Origin: Aradus depressus
Taxonomy: Eukaryota; Arthropoda; Insecta; Hemiptera; Aradidae
DNA: 64,000 nt
Assembly: GCA_963662175.1 (NCBI GenBank)
Contig: OY759217.1
Span: forward strand, 52,118,108-52,182,107
Reading direction: 5' to 3'
A model generated the notes under the pieces. It made no database searches. It had not been told where the DNA came from and was given only the letters and a program-made list of their open reading frames with translations. Position 1 is the stretch's first letter; each line of letters starts with the position of its first letter. Made by a program: the position numbers and the translations under genes. Below, in pieces: positions 1-10,413 of this stretch.

Positions 1-69
1 ATGCCAAAAAAAAAAAGATGTATGTATAGATATGAACACAAATTAAAACTTGTGTACATTGTGATATAA
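1..69 (+). repeat. Duplicated flank upstream of Helitron copy 1
   Basis: This A-rich stretch recurs almost exactly at about 4508-4576, directly upstream of the second Helitron. Shared sequence outside the presumed Helitron 5' end suggests that a larger block was duplicated in tandem, or that the true element starts further upstream. Confidence 0.7.
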
Positions 70-109
70 TCTATATTAATAAAGCTGAAACGGGGTTTGT
101 TTGTTTGTT

Positions 110-1640
110 TGTTTGTTTGTATGTATGTTTGTTCCAGCATCACGCCCAAACCGCTGCACGGATTTTTATGAAACTTCCCATGTAGCATTCTTTTGAGCCC
201 GATTGAATAATAGACTATGTGGCTTCCCAAAATTTTGATCGGGAGGGGGGGTTGTAAGGAGGGCCTAAGTATATAAATAGTGCTAACTCATTAACTAATG
301 GTCAAATTGTCATGAAGATTTACACGTAGTCTTTTTAAAAGCCAAACAGGAAAAAAAGGTGTGTGGCGTCCCAAAGTTTTGAACGGGAGGGGGGGTTGTG
401 GGGGGGCCTAAGTATAAATATAGAGCTAACTCATTAACTAATGGGCGAATCGTCATGAAATTTCACATGTAGTATTTTTAAAAGCCAAATAGGAAAAAAA
501 GGTGTGTGGCGTCCCAAAGTTTTGAACGGGAGGGGGGGTTGTGGGGGGGCCTAAGTATAAATATAGAGCTAACTCTTTAACAGTTGGTCGCATTGTCACG
601 AAGTTACACATGTAGTATTCCTGAAGACCAAATAAAAAAATAGGCGGTGTGACGGCTCAAAATTTTTTACGGGAGGGGGGGTAGTGGGGGGGCCTAAGTA
701 TAAATATAGAGCTAACTCATTAACTAATGGGCGAATCGTCATGAAATTTCACATGTAGTATTTTTAAAAGCCAAATAGGAAAAAAAGGTGTGTGGCGTCC
801 CAAAGTTTTGAACGGGAGGGGGGGTTGTGGGGGGGCCTAAGTATAAATATAGAGCTAACTCTTTAACGGTTGGTCGGATTGTCACGAAATGTCACTTGGA
901 GTATTCCTGAAGACCAAATAGAAAAATAGGCGGTGTGACGGCTCAAAATTTTTTACGGGAGGGGGGGGGGGGGGGTAGTTGGGGGGCCTAAGTATAAATA
1001 TAGAGCTTACTCATTAACTAATGGGCGAATCGTCATGAAATTTCACATGTAGTATTTTTAAAAGCCAAATAGGAAAAAAAGGTGTGTGGCGTCCCAAAGT
1101 TTTGAACGGGAGGGGGGGTTGTGGGGGGGCCTAAGTATAAATATAGAGCTAACTCTTTAACGGTTGGTCGGATTGTCACGAAATTTCACATGGAGTATTC
1201 CTGAAGGATAAATAGAAAAATAAGGTGTGTGGCGTTCCAAAGTTTTGATCGGGAGGGGGGGTGTTAAGGGGGGCCTACGTATCTAAATAGTGCTAACTCA
1301 TTAACTAATGGTCGAATTGTCATGAAATTTCACAGGTAGTATTCCTAAAGGTCAAATAGAAATATTAGGTGTGTGACGGCCAAAAATTTTGAACAGGAAG
1401 GAGGGTTGTTGGGGGGGCTAAATATACATATAGAGTTAGCTCATTAACGGTTGGTCGTATTGTCACGAAATTTCGCATATATTAATCCTGAAGGCCAAAT
1501 AGAAAAATAAGGAGTGTGGCGTCCCGAAGTTTTGAACGGGTGGCGGGGTTGAGGGGGGGGGGACTAAGTATAAATATAGAGCGAGCTCATTAACGGTTGC
1601 TCGTATTGTCATGAATCGGATTGTCATGAATTTCACATGT
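110..1640 (+). repeat. Tandem array of a ~143-bp G-rich unit, about 10 copies
   Basis: Units begin near GTGTGGCGTCCCAAAGTTTT, carry a G run followed by GGCCTAAGTATAAATATAGA, then ATTAACTAATGGGCGAATCG and a TCATGAAATTTCACATGTAG block. Spacing measured between units starting at 361 and 504 is 143 bp. Later units diverge, and some carry a variant starting GTGTGACGGCTCAAAA. The G runs vary in length between units. There is no coding potential. Confidence 0.85.
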
Positions 1641-2520
1641 AGTAGTAGTAACTATGTATTCGCTGTGGGGTTCACTGTTGCAAGACATTTACTAGCTGTG
1701 ATGTCCAGCGTTCCTAACTATGTACTGGCTGTGGGGTTCGCTGTTGCAAGGCACCTATAAGACATTTACTAGCTGTAATGCCCAGCGTTTCTAATTACGT
1801 ACTAGCTGTGGGGTCTGCTGTTGCAAGGCGCTAGCAGTGTGGCCCAGCGTATTTCACTCGTAGGTACTAGCTGTGGGGTCCGTCGTTGCAAAAGCATACT
1901 AGCTGTGATGCCCAGGGTTCCTAATATCGTACTAGCTGTGGGGTCCGTTGTTGCAAGGCATTTACTAGCTGTAGTGCCCAGCGTTCCTAACTTCGTACTA
2001 GCTGTGGGGTCCGTTGTTGCAAGGCATTTACTAGCTGTAGTGCCCAGCGTTCCTAACTATGTACTAGCTGTGAAGTTCGCTGTTGCAAAGCACTTACTAA
2101 CTGTAATGCTCAGCGTATTTAACTACATACTAGCTGTGGGGTCCGCTGTTGCAAGGCACTTAATAGCTGTGATGCCCAGCGTTCCTAACTTCGTACTAGC
2201 TGTGGGGTCCACTGTTGCGAGGCACATACTAGCTGTGGTGACCAGCGTTCCTAACTACATACTAGCTGTTGGGTCCGCCGTCGCAAGGCACATACTAGCT
2301 ATGATGCCCAGCATTCCCAACTACGTACTAGCTGTGGTGCTCAGCGTTGCAAGCCACATACTAGCTGTGGTCACAAACGTTCTTAAGTACGCACTGACTA
2401 GGACGTCCAGCGATGCTAAGTATTCACTAGGTGTGGCTTCCGCCGTTGAAATGCGCATACTAGCTGTGGTGCCCAGGGGTCCCAAAAACTTACTAGCGTT
2501 ACAACAGCTGAAGAACTATA
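1640..2520 (+). repeat. 33/66-bp minisatellite that reads as a 22-residue periodic ORF
   Basis: Two alternating 33-bp half-units, each starting TACTAGCTGTG, form a 66-bp higher-order unit. One half continues with GGGTCCGCTGTTGCAAGG, the other with ATGCCCAGCGTTCCTAAC. Because 33 is divisible by 3, a frame stays open over 1821-2537 and reads as repeats of the type LAVGSAVARHLLAVMPSVPN. The frame begins inside the array, and equivalent stretches in the second Helitron are broken by stops and shifts. It is therefore best read as repeat DNA, not a gene. Confidence 0.85.
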
Positions 2521-2621
2521 AGCCTTATTCCGTATGAATAGTTGAAAATTATAACATCATGAATGTACTATCGAGGAACTGAATAGCGTTATAGAAGATA
2601 TTGGGAGAAAAATCAAAGTTC

Positions 2622-2649
2622 CCCGGGCAACGCCGGGTATAACTGCTAT
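2622..2649 (+). other. Degenerate Helitron 3' terminus
   Basis: The hairpin CCCGG / GCAACG / CCGGG is intact, but the terminal tetranucleotide is CTAT instead of the CTAG seen at 7938-7941 and 39722-39725. The 441-bp array begins immediately afterwards. Confidence 0.7.
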
Positions 2650-2650
2650 A

Positions 2651-4400
2651 GATTTAATATTTGTTAAAACTGATAGAGAACGACCGGATTATCTGAATCC
2701 TACACGAAAATCAAAATAAAAATGTTTTTCAAAAAATTCACGCTATTTAACGGTTTATAGGCTTAATAATTGTTAAAACTGATACGACAGAATCCGACGG
2801 ACGACGTGCTCAAGGCTATTTTCAACCTAAGTGAAATTTCACCTAACCAGGTTTATTTACATAACATACGTCTCATTATCGAGTACCTCACATTCGAAAA
2901 AGCCCTGGATCATCGCTTAAAGTTCCATCCGAAGGACGACGTGCTCAAAGTGTTTTTTAACTTCCCGATTGAAACATCTGACCTAAGTGCCTCAGCTAGA
3001 TTTCTAAGTGGCGATCCTGAGCTCGGTAGACTCCATTCTTCAAATTTCTCGCTTTTTAACGGTTTATAGATTTAATATTTGTTAAAACTGATAGAGAACG
3101 ACCGGATTATCTGAATCCTACACAAAAATCAAAATAAAAATGTTTTTGAAAAAATTTGCGTTATTTAATGGTTTATAGGCTTAATAATTGTTAAAACTGA
3201 TACGAGAGATTCAGATTTATCCGGAAAGTCCCATCCGAAGGACGACGTGCTGAAGGCTATTTTCAACCTAAGTGATATTTCATCTACCCAGGTTTATTTA
3301 CATAACATACGTCTCATTATCCAGTACCTCACATTCGAAAAAGCCCTGGATCATCGCTTGAAGTCCCATCCGAAGGACGACGTGCTCAAAGTGTTTTTTA
3401 ACTTCCCGATTGAAACATCTGACCTAAGTGCCTCAACTAGATTTCTAAGTGGCGATCCTGAGCTCGGTAGACTCCATTCTTGAAATTTCTCGCTTTTTAA
3501 GGGTTTATAGATTTAATATTTGTTAAAACTGATAGAGAACGACCGGATTATCTGAATCCTACACAAAAATCAAAATAAAAATGTTTTTCAAAAAATTCAC
3601 GCTATTTAACAGTTTATAGGCTTAATAATTGTTAAAACTGATACGACAGAATCAGATATATCCGAAAAGTCCCATCCGACGGACGACGTGCTCAAGGCTA
3701 TTTCCAACCTAAGTGAAATTTCACCTAACCTGGTTTATTTACATAACATACGTCTCATTATCGAGTACCTCACATTCGAAAAAGCCCTGGATCATCGCTT
3801 AAAGTCCCATCCGAAGGACGACGTGCTCAAAGTGTTTTTTAACTTCCCGATTGAAACATCTGACCTAAGTGCCTCAACTAGATTTCTAAGTGGCGATCCT
3901 GAGCTCGGTAGACTCCATTCTTGAAATTTCTCGCTTTTTAAGGGTTTATAGATTTAATATTTGTTAAAACTGATAGAGAACGACCGGATTATCTGAATCC
4001 TACACAAAAATCAAAATAAAAATGTTTTGCAAAAAATTTGCGCTATTTAACGGTTTATAGGCTTAATAATTGTTAAAACTGATACGACAGATTCAGATTT
4101 ATCCGGAAAGTCCCATCCGAAGGACGACGTGCTCAAGGCTTTCAACCTAAGTGGAAATTGACCTACCCAGGTTTATTTACATAACATACGTCTCATTATC
4201 GAGTACCTCACATTCGAAGAAGCCCTGGATCATCGCTTAATGTCCCATCCGAAGGACGAAGTGCTCAAAGTTATTTTTAACTTCCCGATTAAAACATCTG
4301 ACCTATGTGCCTCAGCTAGATTTCTAAGTGGCGATCCTGAGCTCGGTAGACTCCATTTTTCAAATTTCTTGCTTTTTAACGGTTTATAGATTTAATATTT
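2651..4400 (+). repeat. Tandem array of a ~441-bp unit, 4 copies
   Basis: Units begin with GATTTAATATTTGTTAAAAC at 2651, 3069, 3510 and 3951, with a truncated restart at 4389. Spacings are 418, 441, 441 and 438 bp; the first unit has a short internal deletion. Each unit carries two copies of CCCATCCGAAGGACGACGTG or a close variant, which matches the reverse complement of the SINE body found elsewhere in the window. The 78- to 99-codon frames at 2770, 3247 and 3688 are the same part of successive units and are not regarded as genes. Confidence 0.85.
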
Positions 4401-4507
4401 GTTAACTGACAGAGCCATAGAGTGTGCTGGTTTCGGATTATGCCAACGTCAGCACAACGTTCAGACTGACTTTAAATATGGTGACACCGATCCACTATGG
4501 AAGAAAA
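4401..4507 (+). other. Spacer between the 441-bp array and Helitron copy 2
   Basis: About 107 bp of non-repeated sequence. One frame is open from about 4412 until it meets stops near 4530, but no family was recognised in it. It may be a captured fragment. Confidence 0.3.
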
Positions 4508-4599
4508 ATGCCAAAAAAAAAAAGATGTATGTATAGATATGAACACAAATTAAAACTTGTGTACATTGTGATATAATCTATATTAATAAAGCTGTTTGT

Positions 4600-5620
4600 T
4601 CCAGCATCACGCCCAAACCGCTGCACGGATTTTTATGAAACTTCCCATGTAGCATTCTTTTGAGCCCGATTGAATAATAGACTATGTGGCTTCCCACAAT
4701 TTTGATCGGGAGGGCTAACACATTAACTAATGGTCGAATTGTCATGAAATTTCACACGTAGTCTTTTTAAAAGCCAAACAAGAAAAAAAGGTGTGTGGCG
4801 TCCCAAAGTTTCGAACGGGAGGGGGGGTTGTGGGGGGGCCTAAGTATAAATATAGAGCTAACTCATTAACTAATGGGCGAATCGTCATGAAATTTCACGT
4901 AGTATTTTTAAAAGCCAAAGAGGAAAAAAAGGTGTGTGGCGTCCCAAAGTTTTGAACGGGAGGGGGGGTTGTGGGGGGGCCTAAGTATAAGTATAGAGCT
5001 AATTCTTTAACGGTTGGTCGGATTGTCACGAAATTTCACATGGAGTATTCCTGAAGGCCAAATAGAAAAATAAGGTGTGTGGCGTCCCAAAGTTTTGAAC
5101 GGGAGGGGGGTTGTGGGGGGGGCCTAAGTATAAATATAGAGCTAACTCATTAACTAATGGGCGAATCGTCATGAAATTTCACATGTAGTATTTTTAAAAG
5201 CCAAACAGGAAAAAAAGGTGTGTGGCGTCCCAAAGTTTCGATCGGGAGGGGGGGTTGTAAGGGGGGCCTAAGTATAAATATAGAGCTAACTCTTTAACAG
5301 TTGGTCGGATTGTCACGAAGTTTCACATGTAGTATTCCTGAAGACCAAATAAAAAAATAAGCGGTGTGACGGCTCAAAAGTTTTTACGGGAGGGGGGGTA
5401 GTGGGGGGGCCTAAGTATAAATATAGAGCTAACTCATTAACTAATGGGCGAATCGTCATGAAATTTCACATGTAATATTCCTAAAGGTCAAATAGAAATA
5501 TTAGGTGTGTGACGGCCCAAAATTTTGAACAGGAAGGAGGGTTGTGGGGGGGGCTAAATATACATATAGAGTTAGCTCATTAACGGTTGATCGTATTGTC
5601 ATGAATTTCACATGTAGTAG
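4600..5620 (+). repeat. 143-bp G-rich array in Helitron 2, about 7 copies
   Basis: Same unit as in Helitron 1, with fewer copies and a deleted first unit near 4700. The last unit has the diverged AGGAAGGAGGGTTGT form, as in copy 1, so the unit order at the array end is conserved. Confidence 0.8.
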
Positions 5621-5624
5621 TAGT

Positions 5625-7490
5625 AGTAATACGTAATATTCGCTGTGGGGTTCACTGTTGCAAGACATTTACTAGCTGTGATGTCCAGCGTTCCTAATAT
5701 CGTACTAGCTGTGGGGTCCGCTGTTGCAAGGCACTTACTAGCTGTAGTGCTCAGCCCCAGCGTTCCTAACTATGTACTGGCTCTGGGTCGCTGTTGCAAG
5801 GCACCTACAAGACATTTACTAGCTGTGATGCCCAGCGTTCTTAATTACGTACTAGCTGTGGGGTCTGCTGTTGCAAGGTGCTAGCAGTGTGGCCCAGCGT
5901 ATTTAACTACGTAGGTACTAGCTGTGGGGTCCACCGTTGCAAAACTCATACTAGCTGTGATGCCCTGTGGTTCTAACTACATACTATCTGTGGGGTCCGC
6001 AGTTGCAAGGCACCTACTACCTGTAGGGCCCAGCGTTCCTAAAAACGTGCTAGCTGTGGGGTCCGTTGTTGCAAGGCATTTACTAGCTGTAGTGCCCAGC
6101 GTTCCTAACTATGTACTAGCTGTGAAGTTCGCTGTTGCAAAGCACTTACTAACTGTAATGCCCAGCGTATTTAACTACGTACTAGCTGTGGGGTCCGCTG
6201 TTGCAAGGCACTTAATAGCTGTGATGCCCAGCGTTCCTAACTTCGTACTAGCTGTGGGGTCCGCTGTTGCGAGGCACATACTAGCTGTGGTGACCAGCGT
6301 TCCTAACTACGTACTAGCTGTGGGGTCCGTTGTTGCAAGGCATTTACTAGCTGTAGTGCCCAGCGTTCCTAACTATGTACTAGCTGTGAAGTTCGCTGTT
6401 GCAAAGCACTTACTAACTGTAATGCCCAGCGTATTTAACTACATACTAGCTGTGGGGTCCGCTGTTGCAAGGCGCTAGCAGTGTGGCCCAGCGTATTTAA
6501 CTACGTAGGTACTAGCTGTGGGGTCCACCGTTGCAAAACTCATACTAGCTGTGATGCCCTGTGGTTCCTAATATCGTACTAGCTGTGGGGTCCGCTGTTG
6601 CAAGGCACCTACTACCTGTAGGGCCCAGCGTTCCTAAAAACGTACTAGCTGTGGGGTCCGTCGTTGCAAAAGCATACTAGCTGTGATGCCCAGGGTTCCT
6701 AATATCGTACTAGCTGTGGGGTCCGCTGTTGCAAGGCACTTACTAGCTGTAGTGCTCAGCCCCAGCGTTCCTAACTATGTACTGACTGTGGGGTTCGCTG
6801 TTGCAAGGCACCTACAAGACATTTACTAGCTGTGATGCCCAGCGTTCCTAATTACGTACTAGCTGTGGGGTCTGCTGTTGCAAGGCGCTAGCAGTGTGGC
6901 CCAGCGTATTTAACTACGTAGGTACTAGCTGTGGGGTCCGCCGTTGCAAAACTCATACTAGCTATGATACCCTGTGGTTCTAACTACATACTATCTGTGG
7001 GGTTCGCAGTTGCAAGGCACCTACTACCTGTAGGGCCCAGTGTTCCTAACTTCGTACTAGCTGTGGGGTCCGCTGTTGCGAGGCACATACTAGCTGTGGT
7101 GACCAGCGTTCCTAACTACGTACTAGCTGTGGGGTCCGCCGTTGCAAAACATTTACTAGCTGTGATGCCCAGTGGTTCTAACTACGTACTAGCTGTGGGG
7201 GCCCCTGTTGCAAGGCACTTACTAGCTGTGATGCCCAGCGTTCCTAACTTCGTACTAGCTGTGGGGTCCGCTCTTGCGAGACACATACTAGCTGCGGTGA
7301 CCAGCGTTCTAACTACATACTAGCTGTGGGATCCGCCGTTGCAAGGCATATATTAGCTGTGGTCACAAACGTTCTTAAGTTCGCACTGGCTAGGACGTCC
7401 AGCGAAGCTAAGTATTCACTAGCTGTGGTTTCCGCCGTTGAAAGGCGCATACTAGCTGTGGTGCCCAGGGGTCCTAAAAACTTACTAGCG
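5625..7490 (+). repeat. 33/66-bp minisatellite in Helitron 2, longer than in copy 1
   Basis: About twice as long as the array in Helitron 1. Blocks of several hundred bases recur internally: the segment containing GTGGCCCAGCGTATTTAACT appears near 5888, 6482 and 6897. This suggests growth by segmental duplication of multi-unit blocks. Frames at 5645-5884, 5924-6478 and 6931-7323 are parts of the array. Confidence 0.85.
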
Positions 7491-7800
7491 TTGCTATAGT
7501 TGAAGGACTATAAGCCTTATTCCGTATGAATAATTGAAAATTATAACATCATGAATGTACTGTTAAAGGGTAAGCGGATTGGCATGAATTTCACATGTAG
7601 TAGTAGTAACTATGTATTCGCTGTGGGGTCCGCTGTTGCAAGGCATTTACTAGCTGCGGTCAATAGCGTTCTTAAGTACGCACTGGCTAGGATGTCCAGC
7701 GATGCTAAGTATTCACTATCTGTGGTTTCCGCCGTTGAAAGACGCATACTAGCTGTGATGCGCAGGGGTCCTAAAACTTACTAGCTGGGGTGTTTGACGT
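7490..7800 (+). repeat. Restarted 3' module in Helitron 2
   Basis: The 3' tail motif CCTTATTCCGTATGAATA occurs at about 7512 and again near 7814. Between them the junction sequence ATGAATTTCACATGTAGTAG, which normally precedes the minisatellite, reappears together with a short array. An internal 3' segment has therefore been duplicated within this element. Confidence 0.6.
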
Positions 7801-7941
7801 TGAAGGACAATAAGCCTTATTCCGTATGAATAATTGAAAATTATAACATCATGAATGTACTGTTGAAGAATTTAAAAGACTTTTAGGAGATATTAGTAGA
7901 AAAGTCAAAGTTCCCCGGGCAACGCCGGGTATTACTGCTAG

Positions 7942-9121
7942 TGAATAAATAAATAAATACATAAAAATGTGAGTATAAAAATAATAATATCAATAAATAT
8001 TTTTTTTATTATATGTTAATTTTTTTATTCAATTGAAATTACGATAATAATTTTTTTATAACTTTTCCGGAAGTGTCTTTTTCACGACGACATTCCGGGA
8101 CCTTCCTATGGTATTGTGCAGGTATGACATATTGTCTGTATTTTCATCAAGATAAGATGGACCTGAAAAAAAAAAAAAAAAAATGACAAGCCATTCTTAG
8201 ACTTGGGTTAAAAACAACAATTTCTTTTCGATTTTTTTTTTCAACCGAATTCTTGTTTTTAAATAACACTAAACAAATAATAATCCATCAGTGGTTTGTT
8301 GTTCACTAAAGTGGTCATTATAATATAATCTGTAAATACAGTGATTCAAAATATTGTGAGAATACAATGAAATAAAAGCACTCCCTGGGGTGTTCTCTTC
8401 CCCCCCTAGGGGTGTTACAAAATCCCTCTTGGCATGTCAGTTAAACTGTTTTCGCTGGCCGTCCTATTTATGGCAGGAATACGTTCGTAAGATGGGTACA
8501 TTTTGGCCAACGTTTTTCGCTTCATTCGAGCCAAATCAATCTTATAGTGTCTTATAGAGTCAGTAAGTTCAGAAGAATGATAAATGTTTTATCTTCATGG
8601 AACAAAAAAAAAAGAATTAATAATAATAAATTACGTCAAAAGAAAAAGAACTTTTTACCAATAAATCTCCAACAAGTTTCAGTATAAATCTATAAAATGA
8701 AGATGGAAAGAAGTAAGAAGTAGGAAGAAGAAAGAAAGGAAGGGGAGGTTTCAATAAAGAGATTTCTGGAAGCTGGAGGAGAGATTTATAGGGATTGGAG
8801 CAATTAATTGTTGTTGTTTGTCCGGGGGTCGATAGATGGGAGGGGGGTCGGTATATCTCCGGAAGATGGTCCATAAAACCCATTTACATAATAGGGCCTT
8901 ATTGGACAATGTCCAAAGAGGTGGGGGAGGGTCCGTCGTTGCAGATAAATGTATGACCCCTGTCAACTACACCACCTGTAGGTACCATTATCCTCCCTTA
9001 GCCGCCCGGCCCTATTCTCCATGGGACGGTCCAAATCAAATTCCCTATTTACCTCCAATCTCCCCCGCCCCATATCTATTATTTAAAACTTTAATGCTTT
9101 ATTTCGAAGCTGTGTACGATG
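7942..9121. other. Non-repeated intergenic stretch
   Basis: AT-rich up to about 8380, then mixed composition to 9121. Apart from a possible exon at 8410-8486 (separate entry), no gene is supported. Overlapping frames on both strands at 8617-9159 lack recognisable domains. Confidence 0.5.
8410..8486 (+). other. Possible cryptic exon (weak)
   Basis: A pyrimidine tract and AG (TTCTCTTCCCCCCTAG, ending 8409) precede a 77-bp segment that ends at GTAAGA (from 8487). Two of three frames are open; one contains two cysteines and several aromatic residues. The length and open frame could be chance. No homology was recognised. Confidence 0.15.
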
Positions 9122-9216
9122 TGATTTTTTATCTGGGAGGTCTGGGACAATGTTCTTGAGCCTGTGCGATGTTAGGTAACTAAGCCTGGATAGGCAACAT
9201 TTATGACTCCCACAGG

Positions 9217-9881
9217 CAGTGCTGGATTACCCAATAGGCCGGACTAGGCCATGGCCTGGGACCCCCGTCGATGAAGGGCCCCCGTAAAAATCGAAAATGG
9301 ATTCACACTTATGTTAAATCGAAATTTCCATCAAAACCCCAGTTCACTCATTCTGAACTTTACGAAATTTTGATTCGAGATAATCTTGCAACTGTTTTTC
9401 CAAACGTTGAAATTGCTCTTCGCATTTTTTTAACGCTCATGATAACAAATTGTTCTGCAGAGCGCTCTTTTTCAAAATTAAAACGAATCAAAAGCGAGCA
9501 AAGAAGCATTATGCATCAAGAACGATTAGACACGCTGAGTTTGATGTTCATTGAATCAGATGTTCTTCGTCAAATTGATTTTGAAGACATCATCAATGAT
9601 TTTAGCTACCTCAAGTGTAGAAAGAAAGATTTTTAAAGACAAATCTTATATCAACGTTTATATTATAAATTGATATTGTTTATAACATGTTTTTGTAATT
9701 TTAGTTCTGGAAAGAATATATACTTTAACAAAAAATATAATTTATTTCATGTTTATACCTTAGAAATAATATAAATCCATTGTTAAATGCATAAATAAAC
9801 ATTTTATTGCAGTTCGTAAAAAAAGGGGGGCCCCAAACATTTTAAGGGCCTAGGGCCTCTTATTCGCTTAATCCGGCACTG
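9217..9881 (+). mobile_element. hAT element, 665 bp, deleted, with 8-bp TSD
   Basis: Termini are CAGTGCTGGATTA and TAATCCGGCACTG (one mismatch as inverted repeats). The flanking octamers CCCACAGG at 9209-9216 and 9882-9889 are identical, as expected of hAT transposition. The element keeps only the 3' part of its transposase. The terminal sequence resembles that of the second hAT at 56224-56730, so both may have been moved by one enzyme. Confidence 0.9.
9271..9636 (+). pseudogene. hAT transposase C-terminal fragment
   Basis: A 121-codon frame encodes the C-terminal dimerisation region of a hAT transposase. The diagnostic part is at residues about 48-85, with SAERSFSKLKRIKS followed by an R-L-D-x-L-S-L-M-x-I-E segment, as in the ZMYM/TTF-type hAT proteins common in insects. 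Known family members are several hundred residues long. The N-terminal BED finger and most of the RNase-H-like catalytic core (DDE residues) are absent, so this copy cannot be an active transposase. The frame ends at a normal TAA, and the 3' non-coding part of the element follows. The ATG at 9271 lies only about 55 bp inside the left TIR, at the deletion joint, and is probably not a native start. Confidence 0.85.
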
Positions 9882-10038
9882 CCCACAGGGCTCGTGTCCA
9901 GAGCAGCAAAAACTCCTCTACTAGCCCCTTTTTGTTGGAAGCTATTTTTGTACAGTTTTATATATAATTTATATGAAAAATGCATACTTACCTAATAAGA
10001 ATGCAAATATTCCAGAGTGGCATCAACAATAAAGTGTC

Positions 10039-10403
10039 GAGGGCGCCGGTAGCTCAGTGGTAAGCGTGCTTGACTTCTGAGCTCAAGGTCGTGGGTTCGT
10101 AGCCCGACCGAGGCCCTTAGTTTATTTTATCTGGGAGGTAAAATAAACTTAAGCACGCCGTCCTTCGGATGGGACGTTAAGCGATGGTCCCGAGCCTGTA
10201 CGATGTCAGGTACTCGTTAAAGACCCCTACCCTAGATGAATAAAAATTTAGGGTAGGCAAAATTTAGGACTCCCACAGTAGAGTCGGGCTCATGTCCACC
10301 AGAGTGACGAAAGAGCGCTCTGGTAGTAGGCGATATGACCTCGTAGTTAAAAGCCCGGGCATGAGTCATAAAAAAAAACAAAAAAAAAACAAAAAAAAAA
10401 AAA
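10039..10403 (+). mobile_element. Full-length tRNA-headed SINE (reference copy)
   Basis: Starts GAGGGCGCCGGTAGCTCAGT, with a pol III A box (TAGCTCAGTGG) and a B box region (GGGTTCGTAGCC). The body contains CCTTCGGATGGGACGTTAAG and GTCCCGAGCCTGTACGATG, then GCCCGGGCATGAGTCAT and an A-rich tail. Direct repeats ATAAAGTGTC at 10029-10038 and 10404-10413 are the target duplication. The body motif near GGATGGGACGTTAA may be one of the shared central domains reported in invertebrate SINEs; only alignment could tell. Confidence 0.9.
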
Positions 10404-10413
10404 ATAAAGTGTC

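Larger units (their letters stand above)
70..2649 (+). mobile_element. Helitron copy 1, non-autonomous, with a degenerate 3' end
   Basis: The 5' end has the Helitron form: TC at 70-71 preceded by A, then TATATTAATAAAGCTG and a TTTG-rich tract. The 3' part carries a hairpin with arms CCCGG at 2622 and CCGGG at 2633, a short spacer and then CTAT where the other copies have CTAG. No Rep or helicase coding sequence is visible; the interior is two tandem arrays. Helitrons are rolling-circle elements that normally end in CTRR and insert between A and T. The lost final G may have allowed transposition past this end. Confidence 0.65.
4577..7941 (+). mobile_element. Helitron copy 2, non-autonomous, 3.4 kb
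   Basis: TC at 4577-4578 follows A, and the element ends CTAG at 7938-7941 followed by T. A hairpin (arms 7914-7918 and 7925-7929, loop GCAACG) lies 8 bp before CTAG. These are the structural hallmarks of Helitrons. The interior repeats the arrangement of copy 1: a 143-bp array, the 33/66-bp array, then a unique 3' tail containing CCTTATTCCGTATGAATA. No transposase is present, so movement would need Rep/helicase supplied elsewhere. Confidence 0.75.
9122..9936 (+). mobile_element. Degraded SINE split by a hAT element
   Basis: TTTTATCTGGGAGG, GAGCCTGTGCGATG and GACTCCCACAG match the body of the SINE family at 10039 in the same order. The match stops at 9216 and resumes at about 9882 with GGCTCGTGTCCA. 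The hAT relic occupies the gap. Confidence 0.65.

Noticed and set aside
1821..2537. 238-codon ORF as a repeat-protein gene
   Set aside because: It is entirely 33-bp minisatellite; the open frame follows from a unit length divisible by 3, and related arrays are interrupted.
2770..3924. Three similar 78-99-codon ORFs as a gene family
   Set aside because: They are the same part of successive 441-bp tandem units, and part of the sequence is reverse SINE.
10039..10120. Functional tRNA gene
   Set aside because: A and B boxes are present but the cloverleaf 3' half is replaced by SINE body, and the sequence recurs in many partial copies.
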